A stretch of DNA of 64,000 bases from an uncultured Oscillospiraceae bacterium (lineage in GTDB: Bacteria; Bacillota; Clostridia; Oscillospirales; Acutalibacteraceae). The notes beneath the pieces are model-generated. The model was not told where the DNA came from. It saw nothing but the letters and a program-made list of their open reading frames with translations, and ran no database searches. The DNA lies in the NCBI GenBank assembly GCA_902465155.1, contig CABQLY010000002.1, forward strand, positions 102,076 to 166,075, given 5' to 3'. The translations under genes were made by a program, and so were the position numbers. Shown here piece after piece: positions 56,004-64,000 of the stretch; positions within the stretch are counted from its first letter, which is position 1, and every line of letters starts with the position of its first letter.

Positions 56004-59000
56004 TTGAGGGAAGAACAAAATAATTATAATAATGAGCAAGAGCAGACCCAGCAGTTTATTGACGATTTTATAAACGGGTTAGACGAGAAGGAGAAGGCCT
56101 TAAAAAAACGCCGCCGCAGGCCAAAGCGTTTTCCGGTTTGGCCGGGAGTACTGCTGTTGGTTGCGCTGCTGGTAATGGGTGGCAGCATTTTGTACCATTA
56201 TGGCATTCTGCAAGGCTGGGGGCGGCAGCTTTCAGCCCTGGTTACCAAAAATAAAACCGTTGTTTCGCAGTCGGTGCCAGAGCAGGAGGGGGTAACCGAT
56301 GAAAACGAAAACCAAAGTGCTGAAAGTTCCGGCAGCGGAACCGAAACGGCAGCCAACGTCGAAGCGCCCGCCCGGCAAAGCAGCAGTGCCGCCGGGCAGC
56401 AAACCACTGCCCCGCAAAAAATTTTTGCTGCCGGGCTAACCGCGGGGGTAGAGTATAACACCGAAAACCCGCAGGCAGAGCTTTCAGCTGCAGTTAACAG
56501 CGCAGCCGAAAAAGGGCTTACAACCCTGTTCCTTTCCCTTAACACAAATGGCGTATTACTGACCGACTCTGAAACCGGCACCGCCGCCTTTCACGAAATC
56601 TTAGCCCTTGCAAAATCTAAGCAGATCAGCATTTTTGCCACGGTAGATGTAAGCCAATTAAACCCCGAGCTAATTACACAAAGCGCTTTGGGCAGCACCT
56701 GCCAAAAGGTGGGGGCGCTGGCCAAAACGGCCGACCTTTCCGGCCTAATGCTAACCGGGTACGCCCGCAACAAAAAAGGGGCCGATTACGCCGAGTACCT
56801 TAAAACCGGCAATTTAAACGGCTACACCGCTTACAGCCAGGGTGTGCTGAGCAACGCGGTGCAGGCCGCTTGCAAAGCGGTTCGCGAGGCCAACCCGGCG
56901 CTGTATTTGGGGTTAATTTGTAACGATGTTTACGCCACATCTGACCTATTACAAAACGGCATGGCCGTAAAAGCCGAAAATCAGCTGCTGCGGGACGAAA
57001 ATGCCGATGTGCTGGCCTGGGCCAAGCAAGGCTATTTTGATACCGTTTTTGTGCGGGCTGATACCACTATCGATGCAAAAGATATGCCGTTTGAAACGGT
57101 TGCAAAATGGTGGAGCGAGCAGCTGCCAACCAGCTGCAATATTGGGTACATACTCTCCGGCACGGCGGCCGTAAAGCAGCAGGGGGCTTGGAAAAATCCC
57201 GACCAATTGGCGCGCCAGCTAAAATGCTTAAACAGCTTAAACCGCTATGTTTTTTGTGTAGACAGCCTAAAGGCCTTAGAAACCAAAAATTCCGAGGCGG
57301 CTGCCGCCACCTTAGATTACATTGCCGGCGATTACGGAAACGACTACATTTTAACCAACCTAAGCTTTACCGCGCCGGCCAAACGCAGCTTTACCGTTTT
57401 TGAGGATAAAATTACCTTTAACGGCGCCAGTGACCCAAAATTTAAGCTAACCCTAAACGGCAAAGAGGTTGAGCGCAACGAGTACGGCTATTTTGTTTTT
57501 GAGGAAAAATTAAACCGCGGCAACAATACCTTTGCCTTTACGCACAAGGGCAGCACCGAAACCTTTCAAATAAACTACCGCTATGTGGTTATTAAAGAGG
57601 TTGCGCCAAGATCCGCCTTAAAGTTAGACGGCGGCTCTACCTTGGTTGTTAAAGCGCTGGCTCGCAGCGGCAGTGAGGTTACAGCCACGCTTAACGGCTC
57701 AACCGTTCAGCTTAGCGCCGGTGCCGAGGAAACGCAGGGTTCGGAATTTATTTACTACACCGGCAGTTTTGCTCTGCCGGACGGCTACGCGAAGGATACC
57801 TCTTTAGGTAAGGTTACCTTTAAGGGCACGCATAACGGCGTAACCGAATCGGCAACCGGCGGTAAAATTACCGTTCGTAAAACAACGCTGCCCAGCAGTA
57901 TTCGAAATAGCGATACCGGCGTAACCCCCTCGGGCGGCGGTTACATTAATGTTGGCAGCGGCTATGTGGCCGAGGTTACAAAATACCAGGCCGAAACCTT
58001 TAGCGGCAAAACGGTAGACGATTATTCGCAGCCGTTTAACAACTATTTTCCTAAAGGGACCATTGACTACTGCAGCCCCAAAACGGTTTACGACCCCGAA
58101 TCCGGCGGAACCTACTACAAGCTGCGCTGCGGCCGGCGTGTTTACGCCAAAAGTAAAAACGGCGCCAATGTTAAAGCCTACGCCAAAACGCTGCCGGGCA
58201 AAAATAATGTTTCGGTAAAATCGTTTGAAATATCCGGCCACCACTCGGTGCTAACGCTGGATGTTGATTGGAAAGCACCCTTTTTGCTGGATGTTTTACC
58301 GCAAAAGTACAACCTAAACAATGTAAATAAGCGCGGCCGGGTTTCCAGTGTTACTTTTAATTACATTGATATTACCCTTTGCTACGCCGCCGGCGTTAAA
58401 AACAGCGAAAAAATTAATTTAGCCAATAATCCGCTGTTCAGTAGGGTTCAGGTTATTCAAAATTCGGGCGACTGCACGCTGCGGTTTTACTTAAAGCGAA
58501 CCGGGGCTTTTTACGGCTGGACAGCCGATTATAACAGTTCCGGCGATTTAGTATTTACCTTTTTAAACCCCGTGCACGCCAAGGCCGCAGCCAATAAATA
58601 CGGCGGCACCCTAAACGGCATTAAAATTACGGTAGACGCCGGGCACGGCGGCAGCGACGGCGGGGCTTCCGGCTCGAACAAGAATTTTAACGAGGCCGAA
58701 CGCAGCTTATTGCTTGCCAAAAAGGTAGAGGCCAAGTTAAAATCAATTGGCGCAACGGTTACCATGACGCGTACCAGCAACACCGGTATGTCGCAGGATG
58801 ACCGTGTGCTGCGCGTGCGCAACGCCATGCCAGATTTAGCGGTTTCGGTACACCGCAACGCCGCAACCAGCGCCTCGGCAAACGGCTATTATTCTTTTTA
58901 CTTTAACCCCTACACGGTAAACCCGGCCAGAAAAATTACCGCCCAAATGCAAAAAACCGGCGTTTACAAAAGCTACAATACCGACTGGCACTATTTTTAC

Positions 59001-59153
59001 CTTTCCCGAATTTCTACCTGCCCGGTTGTGCTTACCGAAAACGGATTTATGAGCAACGCCGAAGATTACAGCGCCATGCTGGACGACGCTAAGCAGGAAA
59101 AATGTGCCGACGCCATTGTAAAAGGCATTGTAGACCACTTTTTAAACCAGTAG
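56004..59153 (+). CDS. Membrane-anchored N-acetylmuramoyl-L-alanine amidase with large extracellular region
   Basis: About 1049 aa. A cytoplasmic Glu/Arg-rich N-terminus, a helix near residues 47-68 (VWPGVLLLVALLVMGGSILY), then a long extracellular part: a barrel-like GHL-type region (about 140-450, resembling but degenerate versus the previous protein), Ig-like repeats (about 455-640), an AMIN-like domain (about 690-850), and a C-terminal Amidase_3 domain: VDAGHGGSDGGASG near residue 875, NEAERSLLLAKKV, SVHRNA near 950 and LTENGFMSN near 1011 with the zinc/catalytic residues. TTG at 56004 after GAGGTGG is preferred over GTG at 55995. Cleaves the amide bond between MurNAc and L-Ala; may act in cell separation or sporulation. 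Confidence 0.83.
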   Translation: MREEQNNYNNEQEQTQQFIDDFINGLDEKEKALKKRRRRPKRFPVWPGVLLLVALLVMGGSILYHYGILQGWGRQLSALVTKNKTVVSQSVPEQEGVTDENENQSAESSGSGTETAANVEAPARQSSSAAGQQTTAPQKIFAAGLTAGVEYNTENPQAELSAAVNSAAEKGLTTLFLSLNTNGVLLTDSETGTAAFHEILALAKSKQISIFATVDVSQLNPELITQSALGSTCQKVGALAKTADLSGLMLTGYARNKKGADYAEYLKTGNLNGYTAYSQGVLSNAVQAACKAVREANPALYLGLICNDVYATSDLLQNGMAVKAENQLLRDENADVLAWAKQGYFDTVFVRADTTIDAKDMPFETVAKWWSEQLPTSCNIGYILSGTAAVKQQGAWKNPDQLARQLKCLNSLNRYVFCVDSLKALETKNSEAAAATLDYIAGDYGNDYILTNLSFTAPAKRSFTVFEDKITFNGASDPKFKLTLNGKEVERNEYGYFVFEEKLNRGNNTFAFTHKGSTETFQINYRYVVIKEVAPRSALKLDGGSTLVVKALARSGSEVTATLNGSTVQLSAGAEETQGSEFIYYTGSFALPDGYAKDTSLGKVTFKGTHNGVTESATGGKITVRKTTLPSSIRNSDTGVTPSGGGYINVGSGYVAEVTKYQAETFSGKTVDDYSQPFNNYFPKGTIDYCSPKTVYDPESGGTYYKLRCGRRVYAKSKNGANVKAYAKTLPGKNNVSVKSFEISGHHSVLTLDVDWKAPFLLDVLPQKYNLNNVNKRGRVSSVTFNYIDITLCYAAGVKNSEKINLANNPLFSRVQVIQNSGDCTLRFYLKRTGAFYGWTADYNSSGDLVFTFLNPVHAKAAANKYGGTLNGIKITVDAGHGGSDGGASGSNKNFNEAERSLLLAKKVEAKLKSIGATVTMTRTSNTGMSQDDRVLRVRNAMPDLAVSVHRNAATSASANGYYSFYFNPYTVNPARKITAQMQKTGVYKSYNTDWHYFYLSRISTCPVVLTENGFMSNAEDYSAMLDDAKQEKCADAIVKGIVDHFLNQ

Positions 59154-59175
59154 AATTGAACTTTTAAACGGTGTT

Positions 59176-59211
59176 ACACACCGCTGCAGGCCTTGCGGCG
59201 GTGTGTTTTTT
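59176..59211 (+). terminator. Terminator after the amidase gene
   Basis: ACACACCGC (59176-59184) pairs with GCGGTGTGT (59198-59206), followed by T7. Confidence 0.88.
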
Positions 59212-59254
59212 TAAAAGTTTACCGAAATTTCACAGGTTTTTCGGGTATGGAATA

Positions 59255-59283
59255 TTGACGGCACAGAGGTTTTCGTATATAAT
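59255..59283 (+). promoter_or_regulatory. Promoter of lon
   Basis: TTGACG at 59255-59260, 17-bp spacer, TATAAT at 59278-59283. Confidence 0.8.
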
Positions 59284-59334
59284 GTTTTGGTATAGGCCGC
59301 TGCTTTGGCCTGAAAATATAAAGGATTTGATTTT

Positions 59335-61764
59335 TTGAAGCAAGAGGATTTTAACAATTTAACCGAAAGCACTCTGCAGCTGCCGGTTGTGGCCCTAAGG
59401 GGGCTAACCGTTATGCCGGGGGAAACGGTTCATTTTGATATTGGCCGCCCAAAATCTTATGAGGCGGTTCGCTTGGCTATGCGCCAAAATCGGCGATTTT
59501 TTATTGTAGCGCAAAAAGACCCGGAGGATGAAGACCCCGAGCAAAACGATTTATACGAAACCGGCGTGGTTGCCGAAATTAGCCGCATGGCCCGCCTGCC
59601 GGAAAAAAACTGTCACCTTTTGGTGCTGGGGCTGCAGCGTGCCCGGCTGTTAAAGCTTACCGATAACGGGGTGTATTTATCGGCCGAGGTGCAGCCGCTG
59701 CAGGACGATTTTACCGATTTTGACCCCAGCTACGCCGACGCCCTTTGCAGCGTTATTTGCAGCGATTTAGAGCGCCTGACCCGCTTTTACCCCAAGCTTT
59801 CCGGCGCTTTGCCGGAGCAAAAGCTGCGGGAAGACCCCGCCGCTTTAAGCGATGCGGTTGTTGGTCTGCTGCCGCTTGATTTTGCCGACAAACAGCAGGT
59901 TTTAGCCGAGGTAAAGCCGCAGCTGCGGTTAGAGCTGGTACGGGACCTTTTAGAAAAGCAGTACCAAATTTGCCTGCTGGAAAATAAAATAGGGGAGCGC
60001 ACCCGCGCGTTTATTGATGAGGAGCAGCGGCAGTATTATTTGCGCGAGCAAATTCGTGCCATTAATTCGGAGCTGTACGGCGAAGGCAACGACCCGGACG
60101 ACGAAATTCAACAATACTACCAAAAAATTGAGCAGCTTGGCGCCCCAAAGGAAACAGCCGAGCTTTTAAAGGCCGAGGTTAAAAAGCTTAGCGCCATGCC
60201 GGCCGGCGCGCAAGAGGCCGCCGTGGTACGCAATTACTTAGATACCTGCCTTTCGCTGCCGTTTGGCCTTAGCAGCAAGCTAAACACCAACATTAAAGCA
60301 GCCGCCGCTAAGTTAGATAAGGAGCATTACGGGCTAAAATTGGTAAAAGAGCAGATTTTAGAAACCCTTGCCGTTTTAACTCTAAACCCCGATTCAAAAG
60401 GCCACATTATTTGTCTTTCGGGTCCGCCCGGCGTTGGTAAAACTTCTATTGCCAAATCGCTGGCCGAGTGTATGGGCCGCAGGTTTGAGCGCATTTCCTT
60501 AGGCGGCATTGCCGATGAATCCGAAATTCGCGGTCACCGCAAAACCTACCTGGGCTCTATGCCCGGCAAGCTGATCAAAGCCATGATCCACGCCAAATCA
60601 ATGAACCCGCTTATTTTGCTGGATGAAATTGATAAGCTGGGGAGGGATTATAAAGGCGACCCGGCCGCCGCGCTGCTGGAGGCGCTGGACCCGGAGCAAA
60701 ACAGCACCTTTACCGACCATTACATTGATTTTCCGTTTGATTTAAGCGGCGTTATGTTTATTACTACGGCCAACAACATTAGCACGGTGCCAACCCCGTT
60801 GTTAGACCGTATGGATGTTATTGAGCTTCCCGGCTACACTAGGGAGGATAAATGCGCCATTGCCAGCGGATATTTATACAAAAAACAGCTGGCCCGCCAC
60901 GGGCTTAGCACCAAACAGCTTAGCATGAACAAAAAGGTTTTTGCCTGCATTGCCGATTACTACACGCGCGAGGCCGGCGTTCGCTCTATGGAGCGCTGCA
61001 TTGCAAAAATCTGCCGTAAGGCGGCGCGGCGCGTTGCCGAGGGCGAGCGCGAAAAGCTAACCGTTACCCCGGCCAATTTGGCCGATTACTTAGGCCCCCG
61101 CAAATTTACCGGCGACGAGCTGCTAAAAAAAGATACGGTTGGCACGGTAAACGGCCTGGCCTGGACCAGTGTTGGCGGCACTTTAATGCAGCTGGAGGCG
61201 GCAGCGGTTCCCGGCTCCGGCAAAATTGAATTAACCGGCTCTTTAGGCAATGTAATGAAAGAATCTGCTACTACGGCCGTCTCCTTTGTGCGGGCCAATG
61301 CCGAGCTGTTTAAAATTAACCCTGATTTTTACAAAAACACCGATATTCACATTCACGCAACCGAGTCGGCCGTACCGAAAGACGGGCCCTCGGCCGGCGT
61401 TACTATGGTAACCGCGGTGGTTTCGGCCCTTTCGGGCGTTCCGGTAAACCGCCTTGTTGGTATGACGGGCGAAATTACCCTTTTAGGCCGGGTGCTGCCA
61501 ATTGGCGGATTAAAAGAAAAGGCCATGGCCGCTTACCGCGCCGGTATTCAAACCGTATTTATTCCTGAGCAAAACTTGCCGGATTTAGAAGAAGTTGACC
61601 CCATTGTGCGCAGCCATGTTGCCTTTGTGCCGGTTAGCCGGGTAGAGCAGGTGTTAGACGGCGCACTGATAAAGCAAAAACCGGCGCCCGTAAAAGGGCA
61701 GGGCGCTAAAAGCGCAAAGCCAAAACCGGTGTTAAGGCCGGCCGGTCAAACGGTGGCGCCATGA
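59335..61764 (+). CDS. lon: ATP-dependent protease Lon
   Basis: 809 aa. N-terminal substrate domain (about 15-205, LPVVALRGLTVMPGE), coiled linker, AAA+ module with Walker A GPPGVGKTS near residue 362 and Walker B LLDEIDKLG near 427, sensor NNISTVPTPLLDRM, and the C-terminal protease with PKDGPSAGVTM (catalytic Ser near 686) and GLKEKAMAAYRAG (Lys near 727). Start is TTG with AAAGGA upstream. Degrades misfolded and regulatory proteins. Its TGA overlaps the engB ATG. Confidence 0.96.
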   Translation: MKQEDFNNLTESTLQLPVVALRGLTVMPGETVHFDIGRPKSYEAVRLAMRQNRRFFIVAQKDPEDEDPEQNDLYETGVVAEISRMARLPEKNCHLLVLGLQRARLLKLTDNGVYLSAEVQPLQDDFTDFDPSYADALCSVICSDLERLTRFYPKLSGALPEQKLREDPAALSDAVVGLLPLDFADKQQVLAEVKPQLRLELVRDLLEKQYQICLLENKIGERTRAFIDEEQRQYYLREQIRAINSELYGEGNDPDDEIQQYYQKIEQLGAPKETAELLKAEVKKLSAMPAGAQEAAVVRNYLDTCLSLPFGLSSKLNTNIKAAAAKLDKEHYGLKLVKEQILETLAVLTLNPDSKGHIICLSGPPGVGKTSIAKSLAECMGRRFERISLGGIADESEIRGHRKTYLGSMPGKLIKAMIHAKSMNPLILLDEIDKLGRDYKGDPAAALLEALDPEQNSTFTDHYIDFPFDLSGVMFITTANNISTVPTPLLDRMDVIELPGYTREDKCAIASGYLYKKQLARHGLSTKQLSMNKKVFACIADYYTREAGVRSMERCIAKICRKAARRVAEGEREKLTVTPANLADYLGPRKFTGDELLKKDTVGTVNGLAWTSVGGTLMQLEAAAVPGSGKIELTGSLGNVMKESATTAVSFVRANAELFKINPDFYKNTDIHIHATESAVPKDGPSAGVTMVTAVVSALSGVPVNRLVGMTGEITLLGRVLPIGGLKEKAMAAYRAGIQTVFIPEQNLPDLEEVDPIVRSHVAFVPVSRVEQVLDGALIKQKPAPVKGQGAKSAKPKPVLRPAGQTVAP

Positions 61765-62369
61765 ATTATCATCAAGTAGAATTTGAGGCCGCCTTTGGTA
61801 CCGCCGGGCAGATTTTTGAAAGCACCGTGCCTGAGGTCTGTTTTGCCGGCCGTTCGAATGTAGGTAAATCCAGCCTAATCAACAAAATTTTAAACCGCAA
61901 GGCCTTTGCCCGTACCAGCCAAAAGCCGGGCAAAACAATTACGGTTAACTTTTACAAGCTGCCGGGGCTGCGCTTGGTAGACCTGCCGGGCTACGGCTAC
62001 GCCAAAATCTCCAGCGCCGAAAAACAGCGCTTTGCCGAATTAATGGAAGGCTTTTTTGCCCAAAACCGAAAAATTGCCACTGTTTTTTCGCTCATTGATA
62101 TGCGCCACGCCCCCACGGCCGACGATTTAAACATGCTGCACTTTTTGCTGCAGGCGGGGTACCCGTTTCATGTTGTGCTAACCAAGTGCGATAAACTAAA
62201 AAAAACCGAGCAGGAGCGGCAGCGCGCCGCCCTGCGGGACTTTTTAAGCTTTTTGCCCGGTGAGGTAAAGGTTATTGAATTCTCGGCCGTAACGGGCGAG
62301 GGCTGTGCGCAAATTAAAGAAATTATTGAAGGGATTGAAGACATTGCAGCGGCAGGGAATGAACATTGA
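61761..62369 (+). CDS. engB: Ribosome biogenesis GTP-binding protein YsxC/EngB
   Basis: 202 aa. G1 GRSNVGKSSLIN near residue 32, G2 TSQKPGKTITVNF, G3 DLPGYGYAK near 74, G4 TKCDKLKK near 138. EngB is needed for 50S ribosome assembly. It overlaps the lon stop by 4 bp (ATGA), the conserved lon-engB gene order of Firmicutes. Confidence 0.95.
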   Translation: MNYHQVEFEAAFGTAGQIFESTVPEVCFAGRSNVGKSSLINKILNRKAFARTSQKPGKTITVNFYKLPGLRLVDLPGYGYAKISSAEKQRFAELMEGFFAQNRKIATVFSLIDMRHAPTADDLNMLHFLLQAGYPFHVVLTKCDKLKKTEQERQRAALRDFLSFLPGEVKVIEFSAVTGEGCAQIKEIIEGIEDIAAAGNEH

Positions 62370-63639
62370 ACCAAACGGGCATTTAAGCTTTGGCGGGGCC
62401 GATCTGCCCGCCTTGGCAGCCGAATATAAAACTCCGCTTTATGTTTTTAGCGAGGAGGTTTTTCGCTCGGCTTGCCGGGCCTTTAACCGTTCAATTAAGC
62501 AGTTTTACGGCGGGCACGGTCTGGTGCTGTACGCCAGCAAGGCCTTTGCTTGTAAAGCAATTTACAAAGTAATTGCCGAGGAGGGGTTGGGGGCCGATGT
62601 TGTTTCGGGCGGCGAGATCTACACCGCTTTGCAAGCCGGCTTTTTGCCCGAAAAGCTTTATTTTCACGGCAATAATAAATCGGCCGAGGAAATTGATTTT
62701 GCCGTAAAAAGCGGCGTTGGCTGCATTGTTATAGATGACGAGGCCGAAATTGCCATGATCTCGGCCGCCGCCGCAAAATACCACACCCGGCAGCGCGTTT
62801 TTTTGCGGGTAAAGCCTGGCATAGACGCCCACACCCACAACTTTATTAAGACCGGGCAAGTAGATTCTAAATTTGGGTTTTTAAAGGGCAGCGAGTTAAC
62901 TGCCGCGGTAAAGGTCGTTTTAAATTCCGAGAATTTGATTTATGCCGGGCTGCACTGCCACATTGGATCCCAGATTTTTGACACCGAACCGTTTTGCGCC
63001 GCGGCCGAGGTAATGGTCGAGGTAATGGCCCGCTTAAAAAGCGAGCTTGGCTGCGAGACCGAGTGTTTAGACCTTGGCGGTGGGTTTGGTATTCGCTACA
63101 CCAAAGAAGACGACCCACTAGCCTACGAAGCGTTTATGGAAATGGTTTCTACCAGGCTAAAAGCCGCATGCAACCAGCTAAAGGTTGCTTTGCCGTTTGT
63201 TTTAATTGAGCCGGGGCGCAGCATTGCCGGCCCGGCCGGCCTAACACTTTACACGGTAGGGCACATTAAAAACATTCCAAATATTCGCACCTATGTTGCG
63301 GTTGACGGCGGAATGACCGACAACCCCCGCTACGCCCTTTACGGCGCAAAGTACGAGGTTGAAATTGCCAACAAAGCCAACCGCCCCAAGGATTTTTGCG
63401 CTACCATTGCCGGTAAATGCTGCGAAAGCGGCGATTTAATTGGTGAGGGCATTGCCATGCAGCGGCCGCAGCGGGGCGATATTTTAGCGGTGCTGTCAAC
63501 CGGCGCTTACAATTACTCAATGGCCAGCAATTACAACCGTATTCCACGCCCGGCAGCCGTTTTGGTTAAAGACGGAAAAGCGCGTGTAATTGTGGCGCGC
63601 GAAAGCTACGAAGATTTAATTAAAAACGATTTAGATTAA
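62359..63639 (+). CDS. lysA: Diaminopimelate decarboxylase
   Basis: About 426 aa. YASKAFACKAIYKVIAEEG carries the PLP-binding Lys. HFHGNNKSAEEID-like segment, HCHIGSQIFDTE near residue 195, GGGFGIRY near 237, EPGRSIAGPAG near 286 and CCESGD near 354 complete the fold-III decarboxylase. ATG at 62359 overlaps engB by 11 bp and is preferred over the frame starting at 62305. Converts meso-diaminopimelate to lysine; last step of lysine synthesis. Confidence 0.96.
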   Translation: MNIEPNGHLSFGGADLPALAAEYKTPLYVFSEEVFRSACRAFNRSIKQFYGGHGLVLYASKAFACKAIYKVIAEEGLGADVVSGGEIYTALQAGFLPEKLYFHGNNKSAEEIDFAVKSGVGCIVIDDEAEIAMISAAAAKYHTRQRVFLRVKPGIDAHTHNFIKTGQVDSKFGFLKGSELTAAVKVVLNSENLIYAGLHCHIGSQIFDTEPFCAAAEVMVEVMARLKSELGCETECLDLGGGFGIRYTKEDDPLAYEAFMEMVSTRLKAACNQLKVALPFVLIEPGRSIAGPAGLTLYTVGHIKNIPNIRTYVAVDGGMTDNPRYALYGAKYEVEIANKANRPKDFCATIAGKCCESGDLIGEGIAMQRPQRGDILAVLSTGAYNYSMASNYNRIPRPAAVLVKDGKARVIVARESYEDLIKNDLD

Positions 63640-63668
63640 GCTTAAAACAACAATTCATTTTGCAACAT

Positions 63669-63708
63669 AAAAACAGCAAGGCTGCAGCTTGGCGGTCTTG
63701 CTGTTTTT
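63669..63708. terminator. Terminator after lysA
   Basis: AAAAACAGCAAG (63669-63680) pairs with CTTGCTGTTTTT (63697-63708). The T-run makes it effective for lysA; the A-run makes it usable on the minus strand too. Confidence 0.88.
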
Positions 63709-63773
63709 GCGGTTATTGTGGGGAAGGGGTGTTTTTGTTTTTAATAATGCACTGAATTTTTAATTTTGTTGGT

Positions 63774-64000
63774 TTAATATTTAATGTGCTTTAAGGTTTT
63801 TTCGGCAACCTCATTAATATTAACGTTGCCAACCTTAAAAATGGTGGTTTGCAGTGTGTTGTGTGTGGGTTGCTGCCAATATTCCGGAATAGCGTTTATA
63901 CCTTGTGCCAATCCAACAACCGAGCCAACAGTGGCGCCGTTGCAATCGGTGTCGTACCCAACCTGCACCGCAAGGCAAATTGACTTTGCATAATCGCCTC
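63774..64000 (-). CDS. ADP-ribosylglycohydrolase (DraG family), C-terminal part, cut by window edge
   Basis: Reading the minus strand from the right edge gives GDYAKSICLAVQVGYDTDC and continues NGATVGSVVGLAQG, then about 50 more residues to the stop. The YDTDCNGATVGS block contains the metal-binding Asp residues of DraG-type ADP-ribosylglycohydrolases (usual DTDTxGAxxG). The frame stays open to the end of the window, so the start is beyond 64000. An internal GTG at 63968 is not the start, since the open frame and conserved residues precede it. Substrate unknown. Confidence 0.75.
   Translation of the reverse strand, partial: GDYAKSICLAVQVGYDTDCNGATVGSVVGLAQGINAIPEYWQQPTHNTLQTTIFKVGNVNINEVAEKTLKHIKY

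Overview
The window looks like a chromosome segment of an anaerobic, endospore-forming, low-to-mid GC Firmicute, probably an Oscillospiraceae/Ruminococcaceae-type Clostridium from a gut or rumen habitat. Support comes from ferredoxin-centred redox enzymes, an [FeFe]-hydrogenase, T-box leaders, a cobalamin riboswitch, spore genes (gpr, bofA, spoVB-type flippase, coat-like Cys-rich protein), dockerin-bearing secreted proteins and a CIRCE-controlled hrcA-grpE-dnaK-dnaJ operon. No rRNA, tRNA, insertion sequence, prophage or CRISPR array was seen. The assignment is inference from gene content.

Layout. (1) 0-10.5 kb, + strand: one tight operon, fumC-hdrB-hdrC-hdrA-flxD-flxC-flxB-flxA-frdB-frdA-(SemiSWEET-like protein). 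It joins fumarase, a complete HdrABC/Flx flavin-based electron-bifurcation module and a soluble fumarate reductase pair, which suggests an NADH-driven, ferredoxin-coupled fumarate reductase. (2) 10.6-13.0 kb: Rex redox repressor, a small [2Fe-2S] protein and a group B-like [FeFe]-hydrogenase. (3) 13.0-15.8 kb: a cobalamin riboswitch with a visible terminator/antiterminator, controlling a sortase-type DUF4430 protein and a membrane-anchored alpha/alpha-barrel protein. Together these look like the two halves of the animal intrinsic factor/transcobalamin fold. (4) 15.8-25.6 kb: two paralogous XRE-cupin-acyl-CoA synthetase fusions, each behind its own T-box. The apparent specifier codons are ATC (Ile) and GTA (Val). 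The second is followed by a P-loop protein, a four-subunit 2-oxoacid:ferredoxin oxidoreductase and a branched-chain aminotransferase. This reads as branched-chain amino acid synthesis from branched short-chain fatty acids by reductive carboxylation.

(5) 25.8-31.8 kb: ECF transporter S component (-), CE2-like dockerin esterase, dockerin-only protein, murC with a 17-bp tandem repeat starting inside its 3' end, polysaccharide deacetylase, Cys-rich coat-like protein. (6) 31.9-39.1 kb: a 42-aa membrane micro-ORF, an orphan RnfC/RnfD pair, MecA-like adaptor, rpe, a sensor-HTH regulator, metA, a TauE/SafE permease split into two coupled genes, bofA. (7) 39.4-45.4 kb, - strand: heat-shock operon and an AraC regulator. 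(8) 45.6-49.6 kb: a large unknown protein and an L-arabinose/L-fucose isomerase-like enzyme, probably controlled by that AraC protein. (9) 49.7-54.4 kb, - strand: small membrane protein, gpr, a degenerate SGNH lipoprotein, spoVB-type flippase. (10) 54.5-63.6 kb: GHL10-type lipoprotein, a large N-acetylmuramoyl-L-alanine amidase, lon, engB, lysA. (11) The right edge cuts an ADP-ribosylglycohydrolase gene.

Modules 1, 2 and 4 may be linked metabolically: bifurcation at HdrA would supply reduced ferredoxin, the hydrogenase would balance it, and the 2-oxoacid oxidoreductase would spend it on carboxylating isobutyryl-CoA and 2-methylbutyryl-CoA. Start codons were re-chosen by ribosome-binding-site spacing where the longest reading frame was implausible. 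All functions are inferred from sequence patterns read by eye, with no database search.
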